Shown here: in pieces, positions 1 to 11,540 of the stretch
Position numbering within the stretch: the first letter of the stretch is position 1
How the letters are laid out: each line of letters opens with the position of its first letter
NCBI GenBank assembly: GCA_013420905.1
Contig: JAAXNY010000008.1
Coordinates: forward strand, 3,286,001-3,350,000
Length of the DNA stretch: 64,000 bases
From: Collybia mongolica
Lineage: Eukaryota; Basidiomycota; Agaricomycetes; Agaricales; Clitocybaceae
Reading direction: 5' to 3'
Translations under genes and position numbers: made by a program
Notes under the pieces: generated by a model
What the model was told of the DNA's origin: nothing
Databases searched by the model: none
What the model saw: the letters and a program-made list of their open reading frames with translations, nothing else

Positions 1-1075
1 TTCTTTTCACTTCCTCAATCGCGATGTTCATAATCTCCGTCATACATCTGGGTCTCGTAATGCAGGAGGTCGCTTCCACACCCGTTCCTGTAGGGAATTT
101 TCAAACGCAGATAGTGCTTTCTGCATTCCAGGTGTGTAATCTTTCCCAATATACCATGTGCTACAGTGGGTCATGAGAATCTCTATAGTTCATTATAGGG
201 GACCTTGTTCTCATCTGGAGGTGAGCTCAACTAAGTCAATACATACCCTACCCCGAACACTAATTTGCATAGAGTCTGGGTTATCTGGGGCCGGAATTAC
301 TGGATTGCATGCGGTCCTCTGGCTATCATGATAGCGGCAGCAGGTTCGTTGATTCTACCCGACCCAAACTCTCAACTGACATCTTGATTCTGATCTTATG
401 AGCTAGGGTTGACATTCAATCTCGCCACTGGCACAGAGACGCGTTCTTTCTACACCGCCGCACCGGTCGCATTAATAGTAGCGAATACTTCCATCTGCAC
501 TCTTCTCATAGCTGGGCGCATCTGGCAAGTGAATCTGCCTGTCTTAAAAGGATTATCGAGCTTATGTCTTTCAGGTACATGCGGTATCAGCTCAAAAAAC
601 TCAGCGGGGGCTCTAGCAGCTCCAGGAGCTACATAGGGGCGCTTGCCCTGATTATTGAATCAGGGGTACTCTATGCTCTCTCTCAGGTATGAGGCATGGT
701 GCTGAAATCAAGTTTAAATTTCACTTACGTAGCAACAGCTTTGCGGGCTTATTTTGAACCATATCAAAAGCCCAGGAATGCCTATTATGTTGAACCTAGA
801 AATTCCGCTGATCGTATGTTAAATTTTTCCTTTTTTTGCTTGTCTCACCAAAAGTTCGACCAGGGAATCCTTCCGACTCTCATCATCGTCCTCGTCCACT
901 TCGATATGGTGCCTGGAACGAGCACTTCGAAGCGTTACGCCCAGAACACGTCCTTTCAGGGGAGGTCTCATATCACATTGAATACAATTCGGACGGAGAC
1001 GACGGTAAATTTGGGTGGTAGGATGGAGTTCAAAACCGGTTCTGTCGCGTCGGGCTTCGAGATCGAAAGAGCGTA
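1..1075 (+). CDS. Fungal seven-TM membrane protein, 3' part (5' end outside window)
   Basis: Spliced by eye, consecutive exons encode hydrophobic helices typical of uncharacterised Agaricomycete seven-TM proteins. About 20-130 gives a helix ending in MQEVAS. About 196-228 gives FIIGDLVLIWR. About 257-345 gives VWVIWGRNYWIACGP. About 409-525 gives a helix ending in AGRIW. About 560-690 carries the family-like IESGVLYALS. The tail from about 866 contains GILPTLIIVLVH and ends in a polar cytoplasmic segment with a stop at 1073-1075. The same IESG and RIW signatures occur in the intact gene at 41561-42868, so the two are paralogues. The first helices lie left of the window. The exons around 700-860 do not join cleanly in my reading, so the copy may be partly degraded. 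Function is unknown; a receptor-like role would be speculation. Confidence 0.55.
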
Positions 1076-3737
1076 ATCGATTGGCTCTGACCCTGCTTGA
1101 CTAGTTATCATGGTATTTATAGTATTTATGGTATTTATAGGTGGACGAAGTATGTACGATATACGACGCTGCATTTGCTTAGACTGTTACTTCAGTCGAA
1201 CCAACATCAACTTGACGCAGGAGTCTCAGTGGAACGATGGAACTTTCCTCAAAGATGCCACACCAGGAATATGTCCGCAATGCGATCACGGGAACGACCA
1301 TAAGGCTTAGCCAGGGTGTTTCCCAAGCATTTCCCCACTCGTCACGATCTCAAGATACAACCTCCTTTCTCCGACCGCCTTGGACGCTTCGCAGACGCTC
1401 AAATTATCACCTGGATTTGTATCTTCACGGCAGTGTAAAAGATGGGAATTAGATGTATCACTTTGGCGCGGTGGGGGCTCCAAGGGGTTTCAAATATGCT
1501 GTTAGAGTGGCTATGTATGACTACTAAGACAATGTACGTACTTCCAAAAGATGTGCCCTGAAAATGATACATTGATGCTTGTATAGATCCCCGGGGATCT
1601 ATTACGAACATCAGATGTATATGATTGACGATAGCAGAACGGCACTCATGAAAAGCTGCAAAAACAGATGGTGACCCCGCGGCGTCCGGAACGAAAAAAT
1701 TGTGTGATAAAAAAAAATGATGATTGGAACTTGGAACCATCTGGAAAATTCACTCTGAATCAACCAAGCTTGTCCAGTCATCTTGTGGACGCTTACGACG
1801 GCCTGATCTGATAGGCCGCTTCGCCGTACTAACGTACATGTGGCCCAGATATAAGTGCTTTCCCAATACTCCCACGGAAGCTGATCAGCGCTGATGTCCA
1901 AGGCCAAGAAACTCCCTAGATCTATCAACTTTGATATACCTTGTCCGGAAAATTGTCGGAGAGTAGGCGAAGCGGATCGCCCATTTCTCTGCCGGCATTT
2001 CTGACATGGCGCCTTCCGTCCAGGACGCAAGATTTCTGCTGATAGTGGAAATCATATTGATAGGTCGATCGGCGTGTCTTTGACTGTTTGGACGAATTTC
2101 TGATATTTTTTAGTAAAGCGATGAGTACATTTGGTGATGCACAACATCCTCTTTAGTCATTATTTTTCATGTCCATGGTCTCAGCAATTTACTTAGGGAT
2201 AGGTGTAGGCCAACTAACCTCCCAGCGGTCAGGCCCAGACCAATCAAGATGCTGACCGCCCCCAAGACTGTGAAACCCGAACTCCACGCTCCAAAACTCA
2301 ACCACAATCTACTACATCTACGATGACAGTCATTCTAGCCCTATGGAAAGTGTGTCATTTTTTCAGGCAAGGGAGCCCATATGTCCTTTACTAGTATTCC
2401 AGTCCCTCTGACCGTAGCGAATACGCTGGATTATATGTTCCCAATTGAGAGACATCCACAAGCCCGAGTATATCAGCCTCAGGAAGGTTATCAATGGCAC
2501 GCCCCATTGCGAGTCTAACCCAGTTCTAAACGTTTGACCTTTGTCACTAGTTCACTGACCAGGCGTACCCAATCTCACTAATATTTCTTCTCACCACCAC
2601 GTTCAGCCACCCATGTCACCAAAGCCCAACTCCCATTAATTCGGAAGCCTTCTTTCTGTTTTTAGCGAGCCTTAACTTCTCAAAGTCTCGCCGATTGCCA
2701 ATGCTATCCCTTACCCTGTCCCTGGAACTTCTCCTTCGCCCAATGACATATTCTGTCACCGCTTGTTAGCAGAAGCCGGGGAGGATGCATAGATCATACT
2801 TATATTTATGTCGATCTGACGGTATGTAGCGAGCTTACTTTCTCGAGTGCATACCATGTCTTCCGATCTCGCTTAGACATCTCGACGTCGCAACTACCGT
2901 CGTCTCTAATCAATGCTTTCGCTTTCAAGTCTGTTCATTGGGGCTGGGCCAAGGAGAGCACTGCAGCTCTTGTCTTCCACAAATAATTACGTACATAACT
3001 CACCAAAGCCTCCATGTCCGGCCGGGCCACAGGCTGCTAAAGGAGCCATTCCTAAGACCTAAATTCTAGTGATGTGCTAGGCTCGGCTCAAAGCTGCAGG
3101 CCGGCCGGGGTAGAGTTGCGGCTTTTTGGTTAGGAGAAATATACTGAGAAACGACGAATTCTGAAAATTTCCGCAACTCAGGACGAAGTAGCATCTTTGT
3201 AGGTTTTCGTGTCCCCGCCGTCAAGCTGCCAAAAAAAGAAAATGCACTACTTGCAGTTACCCACCATTATCACCTCAAGAATCATTGTTTACAGTTCCAG
3301 TGCTCCTGACCTCACAATTGCAAGGCACGTCAACAAAGTTTTTTGTCATCCACTTACACCTTACTTTAACGGATACTTTTTATTATTCCTCACCCGCCTC
3401 CCCGCCAGATGTCCCCAAAGGCTTAATACTATTGAGGCCCGAGCCCTTCAAAGCCCAGCTTGCAGGTCGTCAGATCACTAAAGTCTTAGTACAAACACCG
3501 TTGACACCTCATTGAACCCTAACGATTCGATACCGAAATGCCTTTCTTGCAGAATTACCGACTTACACACAACTCACCAAGACTCAAAAGCGATATGCCC
3601 CCAAACTCATGTCGACTCGTCCTAATTAGACAAGTTTAATATATATATATTGAAGAAGCCTTGACTTGAATAAAATAACATTTTGCGTCTCGAAGAACGA
3701 CCCGCGATTCAACATGATCAAATACAGAGAACGAAAT
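1076..3737. other. 2.7 kb with no recognisable gene
   Basis: Only short open frames without family signatures are visible. The longest, a minus-strand frame at 1611-2030, has no motif I recognise. There is a small imperfect tandem run of a TATTTATAG-like unit at about 1111-1142. The compositional pattern (many stops in all frames) suggests intergenic or decayed sequence. Confidence 0.5.
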
Positions 3738-5866
3738 CACAGGTCGTCCGCATTACTGCGCGGGGGTGGGTACTCTTCAAATATATTGCGTACCATCGCT
3801 TCAGAAGCAGCAGAACGCGGCTTGATGCTGAAATCAAATGGTTTCGCGTGGCTGGAACAAACCCAGGGAGGTCACTTTCAGTGGAGAAATCAAGCAAGTG
3901 GGCGCTCCTTACCTCACGGTTCCCGACCCAAACTCGTGGCGCGGCTCGATCACGTTCCCCTTGGAGTCGACGGCCTTTGAGATGTTGAAGACGGAAAGGA
4001 ACATGGACATTAAGAGGAACATGTTCGAGTTGGAGAGTTCCCGTCCGGGGCAGGCTCTAATGACCGAAGAGAATAAATGAGTCACGAGGTACCCAGGCAG
4101 AGGAAGAGGGGCAGATCTGACCTGCGGCCAAATCCATAGACAAATGTTTGCGGGTCCAACTGTTTATTCTCACCGAGGAACCGTTGTGGGTCGAATCTGT
4201 CTGGGTCCGGGTAGATCTCGGGATTGTGGGCGATCAGCCTATCATAGAAGCGATCAGCGACTGATCATCTGATTGGAAACGCGCAAGCCAGGCACCGTAC
4301 CATAGGTTGACCAATACAATCGAGTCTTTTGGGATGAACATTCCTTTATACACGTCGTCCTGCGCCACACAATGAGGGATACCTGCGCCGTCATAAGTCC
4401 GCTGAAAACGTGTGTGCGTGGACCCGACGTACCCATAGGACCAATGGGGTGGTACCGCAGGACTTCCATGAGGACGGCTTCCAGATACGGGAGGTTTGGC
4501 CTATCATCTACTTCTGGGATGCGGTCGTTGCCCACGACCGCGTCGATCTCGGCTTGTGCTTTCTTTTGTACTTCGGGGTTGAGAACCATGACGAGGATGA
4601 ACGTCGTCAGCGCGGCAGTTGTCTATAGGAATTGGGTTAGATGGAATACGGAGGAGTGAGTGAATGCGTTGCTGACGGTATCGGTTCCGCCGCCGTAAAG
4701 AGAGTTGGCACCCCACATGACGACGTCCTGTTCGTGCTCGTTCAGCCCCTTGCGGAGCATCTGTGATGTGAATGAAGGCACTTCAATACCAGCAGCCTTG
4801 AACCGAAGTGTTAATATTCGGTAAGGAGATATTTCTTAGGGAAATCCTACCATTTGTCGCCGAACAAAGTCGACTGGTCGAATTGCTTGTTCCATATTAT
4901 GCTCTTTGAACACCTTTCCGACTTTCTTGAAATGTTCTCCGGGGAACCATTCAGGTAGGAAGCGCACTAACGACAGGCGCGATTAGGGAAGCGATGCCAA
5001 TGGACTGAAATGATGTACTTAGAGGTATGCTATCGATCAACCATTCCCCCGGCAGTGTAGCAGTATGGAATTCTTTGGAAGCATTTTCGACGAGTTCAAC
5101 GAGAGTATCTGGTTTGGAGGTATCTACAGTGTATCCATGAGAAAGTTTCAAGAATGTGGAGCCTGCAGATCTGGAGATAATTTGATCAGGTTATAGCTTT
5201 TGGTTGCCAGACAGAAAATGTCGTACTTTCGTATTTGTTCAATGACGGATGATGGATCCTCCAAAACCCGAGCCAAGAAGTACCGCGTCTCCATCTCTTG
5301 TACACCTTTGTGAGCAACGATCGCAGCTCTGGTGCCAATGAAGCTTTTGACATATTTCCGCATCAGCCTAAACCTTTCATCGTACTGCGAGAGGATCATT
5401 TGGCGGTTCCATCCAATCCTACACGAAAATCTGGTTATTTTCACAGTAAGGGGGGGCAATGAACCTACATTTCTCCAGCAAATGGGAATTTCGGACGGTT
5501 TGAGTAGATGGATGACTTCGTGTCCAAGAGGTCAATAGCAGTTTGAAGATCACTGATGATGATAACACGCGTTTTGAGCACTCGCACGGTGCTAATGGGA
5601 CCTTGATAGGACACCTATTCAGCCTACGCAAGAGCGAAAACGGAGGTCTTGGGTGTACCATATAGATCTTTATGTTTCGCCCAATGTAGCCATTCATAGT
5701 CTTTTGGCATATCGAGCATGTTTCCGATGATTGGGAGGCCTCGAGGACCCGGGGGCAATGGAGGCAGCCCTCGAAGCCTATCTCCAACAACATACCAGGC
5801 AAGGAGGAGTACCACTCCTGTCAGCCCCAAGACCTGAGGACTTGCATTTTCGAGCATCTCGAGCAT
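3738..5866 (-). CDS. Cytochrome P450 monooxygenase
   Basis: A multi-exon P450 of about 500 residues, anchored to the ER by an N-terminal helix ([15 protein letters not shown]) followed by a proline-rich hinge ([15 protein letters not shown]). Downstream, in order: the C-helix [10 protein letters not shown]; the I-helix oxygen-activation motif GGGTDT (about 4665-4690); ExxR as EVLR; the PERF-region ([10 protein letters not shown]); and the heme-binding loop FGRR/CPGRE, split by an intron near 4090-4118. The heme-ligand Cys is encoded near 4050. The reading frame closes at 3738-3740. All junctions I tested keep the frame with GT-AG introns, so the gene looks intact. The sequence resembles the large basidiomycete group often auto-named O-methylsterigmatocystin oxidoreductase; the substrate cannot be inferred. 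It is divergent from the FAD oxidoreductase at 6660, with about 0.8 kb between them. Confidence 0.9.
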
Positions 5867-6659
5867 CGCGACAGACTAACTGAGAGTGCGAAGCGAGGCA
5901 ATTGGCAGAGTTGGGGGTGATATTACCGTGCGAGGGGAGCCAGGTCAAAGAAGGCATAAGCTGCGTCCATATAAGAGATCACAAGGCAAGTTCGATGCCC
6001 ACCATCGTGACTCGCCCAGGCTGAGATTGATATCATTGGTTAGCCCACTTGCGCCCTCCTTCAATGATGGCTGTGACCGGACGCCTACAGGATGAGCGTC
6101 TCTGTATGCCGTCAATCGTGATTGGAATCTCGACCAGTTGATCCCTTACCAAGCCATCTCGCTTCATAGGTCCGAATCTAACGGTAATGTTAGACGGCGG
6201 GCGCAAGGTGGGTGGGTGTCAGTGCAAATGTCGAGATCAAAGTCCAAACAGATCCTGACAGCCGTGAGGACGCTCGGGTGCTCGGTAGATGAGAATCAGG
6301 CCCATTTAATTCCGTGCTCGGGCTTTTGTGATGTTGTTTTGCGGAGAATTGACATTCCACGCGACGGCAGAGATGGCATAATGTAAGGCGTTAAATTCTT
6401 TGATTTCTTCGTTTTGGTATCGAACAAATATGATCGTCAAAAACCCGGTTATTAGATAACATAACAATTATAAATAAATTCGAGATTACGTGACTGGAAT
6501 GACAAGTGCTTACTTGTTAAGCGATCACGTAATGACAAAACGTTACTAACTTTTCTTAGTTTTCGTTCTCACCTAATAAAAGATGATAAGATTCCAGGCC
6601 CTAAAACGCGCTCTTTGTTCATAACCCACTCTATCTTCCACAAGATCATCTTCACCTCA
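5867..6659. other. Divergent intergenic region between P450 and FAD oxidoreductase
   Basis: About 0.8 kb separating two divergently transcribed genes, so it should contain both promoters. I see no convincing TATA box at a standard distance and no coding signal. An AT-rich stretch lies at 6395-6560. Confidence 0.5.
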
Positions 6660-8075
6660 ATGGGAAAAAAAAATATCGTTATCGTTGGTGGCGGCGGTGC
6701 CGGAGCAAATGCTGCTCGTGCGCTTTCACGGACACTCGACTCTTCCGAATACGAACTAATTCTCATTAACCCATTGCCCTACCGAATCTGGCTTATTGCG
6801 ACACTGAGGATTTCCGTCTCACCTCACGATGAGCTCCAGAATTCTATCATGGCCGGCTACGACAAGGTTTTCGTCGACGGCAAAGGGAGGTTCGTTCAAG
6901 GCACAGTCACGTCTTTCGAATCACACAAACAGGGAGGAGGCACAGTGACGCTGGAGTCCGGTGAAAAAATTGTGTGAGTGGTCGTTCTCTATCTAACAAC
7001 GGCCTAATATAACTAACGGTACCATAGTTACCATGTCCTCGCCTTGACACAAGGAGCTACATGGGCCGGCCCCCCTGGTTTCCCAAGGACTGACGCTGGA
7101 GTGAAAGACCACATCAAGTCACTCCAGAGCCAATTTTCAAAGTCGAACGACGTGGTTCTAGTCGGCGGAGGTGCCGTTGGATTCGGTAGGTCTCCTAGCG
7201 CCACAAAATATCTAAAATCTATTATTAAACAATCGGTTTGCGAATGTAGAGTTGGCAGGAGAAATTAAGGACATCTGGCCGGTACGTTCGGTTTACACTT
7301 CATTTGGATCGCGCCCCAACCTATAATATATCTTACTTAGACGAAGAAAGTCACCATCGTCCATGGCGAGAACCACCTTCTCAACCCAGCCTACCCAGAC
7401 AAAATGCGCAAAGCTGCCGATGCAGCTATGCGCAAACGCGGCATCGACCTCGTTCTCGGTGACTTTGTCGACTACTCTGAGACAGGAGAGGTTGAGGGTG
7501 TCACCACCCGCTCTGGAAAGGCCATCAAGAGTGCCGATCTCGTCGTGAGTGCCCCTACCGATTTAGAATTATTGATAGCGGGACCGAATCCAATGATTTT
7601 CCATTCAGGTCCAGACCCGTGGACCGCGGCCAAATACCGAGTTTGTCGCGGCGTCTATCGGCGCAACATCCCTCGGGGATAGTGGCCTGATTCGTATCCG
7701 CCCAACATTGCAACTCGCAGACTACGACGACATCTTTGCCGCAGGTGATGTGATCGACTGGAAGGAGCAGAAGCAGGCTGCCAAGTCGAGTGTACACGGC
7801 CTGCTGCTAGCCGCGAACGTCCAAGCATTTTTGAATGGAGAAAAGCTGAAAGATTACAAGGGCGCAACCGAAATGATCGTTCTCACCAACGGAAAGGTGT
7901 GTCCTGTTTTGCCTCCCTGATGGTCTGGGACTGAATCATGAACGGTGCTTTTCAGGACGATGGGCTGGTGTACTTTGATGTTCTTTGGGGTATCATGATG
8001 GGAGGCTGGTTCGCGAGGCTTGTGAAGTCGAGAGGACTCCTTGTGCCGATGTTCCAAGGCGAGCAGGGCATCTAG
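6660..8075 (+). CDS. FSP1/AIFM2-like FAD-dependent NAD(P)H oxidoreductase
   Basis: Six or seven exons encode about 370 residues of the pyridine-nucleotide-disulphide oxidoreductase fold. The FAD dinucleotide-binding motif GGGGAGANAARAL lies directly at the N-terminus (IVIVGGGGAGANAA). The second, NAD(P)H-binding Rossmann motif is VVLVGGGAVGFELAGE, joined across an intron near 7187-7250. The FAD-contacting motif IFAAGDVIDW lies near 7735. The C-terminal segment LVYFDVLWGIMMGGWF matches the conserved tail of fungal AMID/FSP1-like proteins. These enzymes reduce quinones using NAD(P)H; the human homologue is a CoQ reductase. No presequence is evident. The start at 6660 leaves only three residues before the FAD strand, as expected for the family. 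All spliced junctions keep frame. Confidence 0.88.
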
Positions 8076-8405
8076 AGTTTTTTGGTCGTGGAACCCTCTA
8101 ATTCTCCGAACTCCATGGCCTTGGCGTGATTTCGGTACTAAGTATGTAAATTCTACTATTAGGTCCTGACCCCTCACGGTCCGGCCTCCGTCATGTCGAA
8201 TAATACCCACCTAGATTTTTATTATGCTACCACTGATTGCAGAATTGCTTTAGCGTGATTCACGCGTGATCGCGTTTGAGTTCGAATCCAGTCATCAGAG
8301 TCACCGCATCCGAGCCATTCCCGCAGTATCTCCCTGCTTAGGGCTCCCGGCCCCCCTGAGGGCGCGCTCATCGATACTAATCTCTAATCCTCTTGACGCA
8401 CAGGA

Positions 8406-9723
8406 ATATCATACACGATCCGCAAACTCCCCGACCCCGACGAGTAAATCCAACTGTCATACCAGCCCCGAGCTTTCCAAACGCAACGATAGCAACTCCA
8501 AGAGATGGTCGCCTTGCTCAGCGCTGCATTCGGAAAGGGTCCATACCTATATCACCCATGATACTCATCTGACAATTAATTTTCCACCCAGGCATTCACA
8601 TTTCACATTTCACAGAGGACGCGTTTGGAGCCATCGTAGGCCTGGACTTCGATGACCTGATCCCAGCAGTGGATCGATCGTAGTTGACTACAGAGACGCT
8701 CGCCGGGGAAATCTACGTAGCAGAGGACAAAGAACAGGAGGTTATCGGGGCAATCATCTAGTAGGGGCCTGGACGTGAAATGTACAACAGGTATTGTCGC
8801 TTAGATCTTCATCACATGCCCCTTCGTTTCATTCAAGGGATCTAAATCCTCCGCTCATGAAAGAATAGAAAACAAAAACATAATTATAATTATAAACGCA
8901 CAGCGACGATCATCGCAAGCCCGCCTCGGAGTCACCGATGAGGAGATTCCCATCGGACGTGCGTGAGTAGTACGTCGGGGCGAGGTTTTCGTGTTACCAG
9001 CTTCCATAGTCTTCCCTGGCCTTGCTGCCACTGCTACCTGGACGCTTTACGCCCGTAATTGTAGGTGGCACCAAAGATAGAAGCTTTCAAAAAGTCCTCG
9101 TTAGGCGATGGCCCTCGCGCACAGTGGTATCTCCAGCGCCTGGGGGGTGCTGCCCAGCTGGCAGGGGAAGGGCGTGGGAACGGCCCTGATCGACGAAGTC
9201 CGGTTTAAGGTGGGCCACCAGCGGTTGTTGATGATTACAGTCAAACCTGTCATAACCCATACCTACTAAACCCCAGATCTACAACCAATATTTAAACTTA
9301 CGGCTTCCGGAACGCTGTATAACGAAAGGAATTGCATAGTACTATCGATATGTCTTGCCCGATTTCTGTGCAGAGCTGAGCTCGTAGCTGCCGGTTGCTC
9401 CGAATGGGTATGGGTTATGACAGGTTTGACTGTATCTACATACGAGCGTGCCTCGTGGCCATGGAATACTGTCATGCCCTCAGGGTCGGAGGGATAAGCA
9501 TCGTATTGCAAGCGGTTGTTCCGGGGAGTGTGAGTGCCAAGTCTGTCGAGTAGTGGAGTCGTGCTGCAACGATTCGAATCAATTTAAAGTTTTTTTTTTC
9601 TCGCAATCTTTTTTGTTGTAGATTCGGTTTTACGAGCGTCTGGGCTTCACAGTCAAAAGCCACATTGATTCGAGCGCTCCATGTGGCGAATTCTCCGTCA
9701 CTTCACTCGTTTGGGAACCCTGA
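8406..9723 (+). pseudogene. GNAT-family N-acetyltransferase pseudogene with MITE insertion
   Basis: Pieces of a GNAT protein occur in order. SYTIRKLPDPDE lies at about 8409 (the expected start codon reads ATA at 8406). EDAFGAIVGLDFDDLIP lies at about 8618. GEIYVAEDKEQEVIGAII lies near 8706-8758. The acetyl-CoA-binding segment GVLPSWQGKGVGTALIDEV lies near 9147-9205. The C-terminal motif IRFYERLGFTVKSH is followed by a stop at 9721-9723. Two consecutive TAG stops at 8759-8764 sit where relatives, to my knowledge, carry aromatic residues; TGG to TAG is the simplest cause. A 195-bp MITE sits at 9238-9432, within what would be coding sequence, just after the CoA-binding helix. With a lost start, tandem stops and an insertion, I call it non-functional. 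The original acceptor substrate is unknown. Confidence 0.7.
9236..9434. mobile_element. MITE, Tc1/mariner type, 195 bp with TA target duplication
   Basis: Perfect 26-bp terminal inverted repeats at 9238-9263 and 9407-9432. The left end begins CAGTCAAACCTGTC and the right end finishes with its reverse complement. Each end is flanked by TA (9236-9237 and 9433-9434), the target-site duplication typical of Tc1/mariner transposition; CAGT-type ends are common in that superfamily. The 143-bp interior has no coding capacity, so it is a non-autonomous element. It interrupts the GNAT pseudogene. Confidence 0.85.
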
Positions 9724-10132
9724 TGCTTGCTGTTATTGCAAGAATGTACGCCACGCCAATCACCTTTACGTCCTAACCGAAAGACCCGATTCGGTCACTT
9801 GCGACGTTCCGGCAATCTACCTTATCCCCGAAAGTAAATGATACAATGAAAATACTCAGTAATTGCGTTGGTGGGGGGTTAGATAAGGTATCAAGACGCC
9901 CCAGTTTGAATACAAAGGGTCTGATATCAGGAACGCTGTTCTACAGAGTTGGAGATCATCAAATGAAAATACTTACGTGTGAGGTTATCACCAGTGATAG
10001 TTGTGCTCGATAATAGATTTTTTCCTCATTACGGGAAATACATTGATATATAGAGAAGAATACATGCATATAACCATTAAATGCATCGAGAGATATGGTT
10101 TGTTGGAGAAAGTTGGGAAGACTTTGGAACAT
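9724..10132. other. Short intergenic region, nothing recognised
   Basis: About 0.4 kb between the GNAT pseudogene and the convergent UbiA gene. No motif or coding signal seen. Confidence 0.5.
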
Positions 10133-11540
10133 TCACATCGACGTGACATAATCCGCAAGAACGCCAGCCCAAACAAGGGCACCAAAGTTAAATCCGTTAC
10201 GATGGAACTATAGAGGTACAGTAAAGTGTCAGTGACGGAACTTGAAGATTTGATTTGAGACTCTTGCCGTTTGCCAGCAACTCTTAGGCGAGTCAAGGTC
10301 GACAGTAACCATCTCGGTCAGGAGGTACAGAGCCCCACCACCAACGCTAATGAGGTGGTAATAAGTGCCCATGTCGTTCATGATACCGGCAAAGTAGAGC
10401 GATGCGATCAAAGCAGTTGCAAAAGCAGATAGAATCGGCTTGATGTATGAGCCAAAAAGAAGCGCGGTCGATTTAACCCCGGCGTTCACATCATCACGCT
10501 TGTCTTGACAGGCGTAGATGGTATCTAATCGCAGTTAGCAGTCATGTCCGACCGACAAGGATCCTATAGGTTACATACCGTACCACATTGTCCATGCCCA
10601 AGCTCCGGCGAACAAAGTCAAAGCTGAACTCGAAAGACCCTGTCCGAAGGCCAACCACGCCATTGGTGCGCCCGTGTTCATGGCAAGCCCTGCGGTGATA
10701 TGTTAATACAAATTCTCGCGTAAAAGATACCTACTGACCAAGCCAAGCCTGAGGCCAGTATGTGATCCTTTTCATCAGAGGGTAAATTCCCGGAAGAACA
10801 ACGATCGCAAGGGTGGCGAATTGAAAACTGGGAAAAAGATTAGTTCTACGGGGAAGAAGTTCCTTTTGGGAGTGATGGACATACGCGATTTCATCCAAGT
10901 TCCATACCATTCGGAACAATATCGCGAGGTGGATGAACAGGAAGACGAGAGCACCAGGAACGGAAATAGCACCCGAAGCGACGGGGCGGTTTTTGGTTCG
11001 TTCTAGTACTAAAATTAGTCGATTTTTTTGTCTGCGCTTTACGATGTACGCACCGACTTTTCGATCGAATTCGCGATCCAGAATATCATTCCATATACAT
11101 CCTGCGCCTGTGTTGAAAGATAGACGTTAAAAGATATCAAAATCTGATTCCATGGTCACTGACTTATAATAAATAGTCAGCATCTTCAAGTGTGAGGACG
11201 GTGAGATGAGGTCTCACCTGTGTAGCAGCGATGAGCCAATGAACCCGAGAAGAAGGGCGAAGGAGAATGACGGCACATCAAGTTTTAGAACACGAGCCAC
11301 CATTGTCAGTGACCAGGCTAGCATGTTATGTCAATCAAGATTCGAACGATAATGACTAGTGTACCGACCATAGGGCCAGAAGAGGACCATAGTCCCGGCG
11401 AACTTATGCACACGCGTGATTTGAATCTGTCCGACGAGGTAAATCAAGTGACATCGGATAGAGTAGGCAATGGTTTATCGTACCCATGGCTTCACCAGCG
11501 ATTTGAGGCTAGCGGAACTGGAAGAGCGTTGGTTAGACAT
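10133..11540 (-). CDS. UbiA-family membrane prenyltransferase
   Basis: About 300 residues over seven or more exons. The first Asp-rich motif lies near 11020-11090: NDILDREFDRKVERTKNRP, the classic NDxxDxxxD signature binding Mg-prenyl diphosphate. The second, DTIYACQDKRDD, lies near 10485-10590 and is likewise typical. Several hydrophobic helices follow, for example FALLLGFIGSSLL and ILSAFATALIASLYFAG. The N-terminus is short and hydrophilic (MSNQRSSSSASLKSL), unlike the long mitochondrial presequence of COQ2. It therefore more likely prenylates an aromatic in specialised metabolism than makes ubiquinone, although an unannotated upstream exon is possible. The last intron appears to start with GC (GCAAGA, plus-strand about 10275-10280) and is followed by an exon encoding NGFNFGALVWAGVLADYV, with the stop at 10133-10135. 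Confidence 0.85.

Noticed and set aside
1611..2030. Minus-strand 139-codon frame near the left end
   Set aside because: Overlaps another frame of similar length, has no family motif, and lacks splice or promoter context.
8205..8300. tRNA-like T-loop (GTTCGAATC near 8280)
   Set aside because: The flanking bases do not form a T stem or an acceptor stem, and no matching anticodon arm is present.
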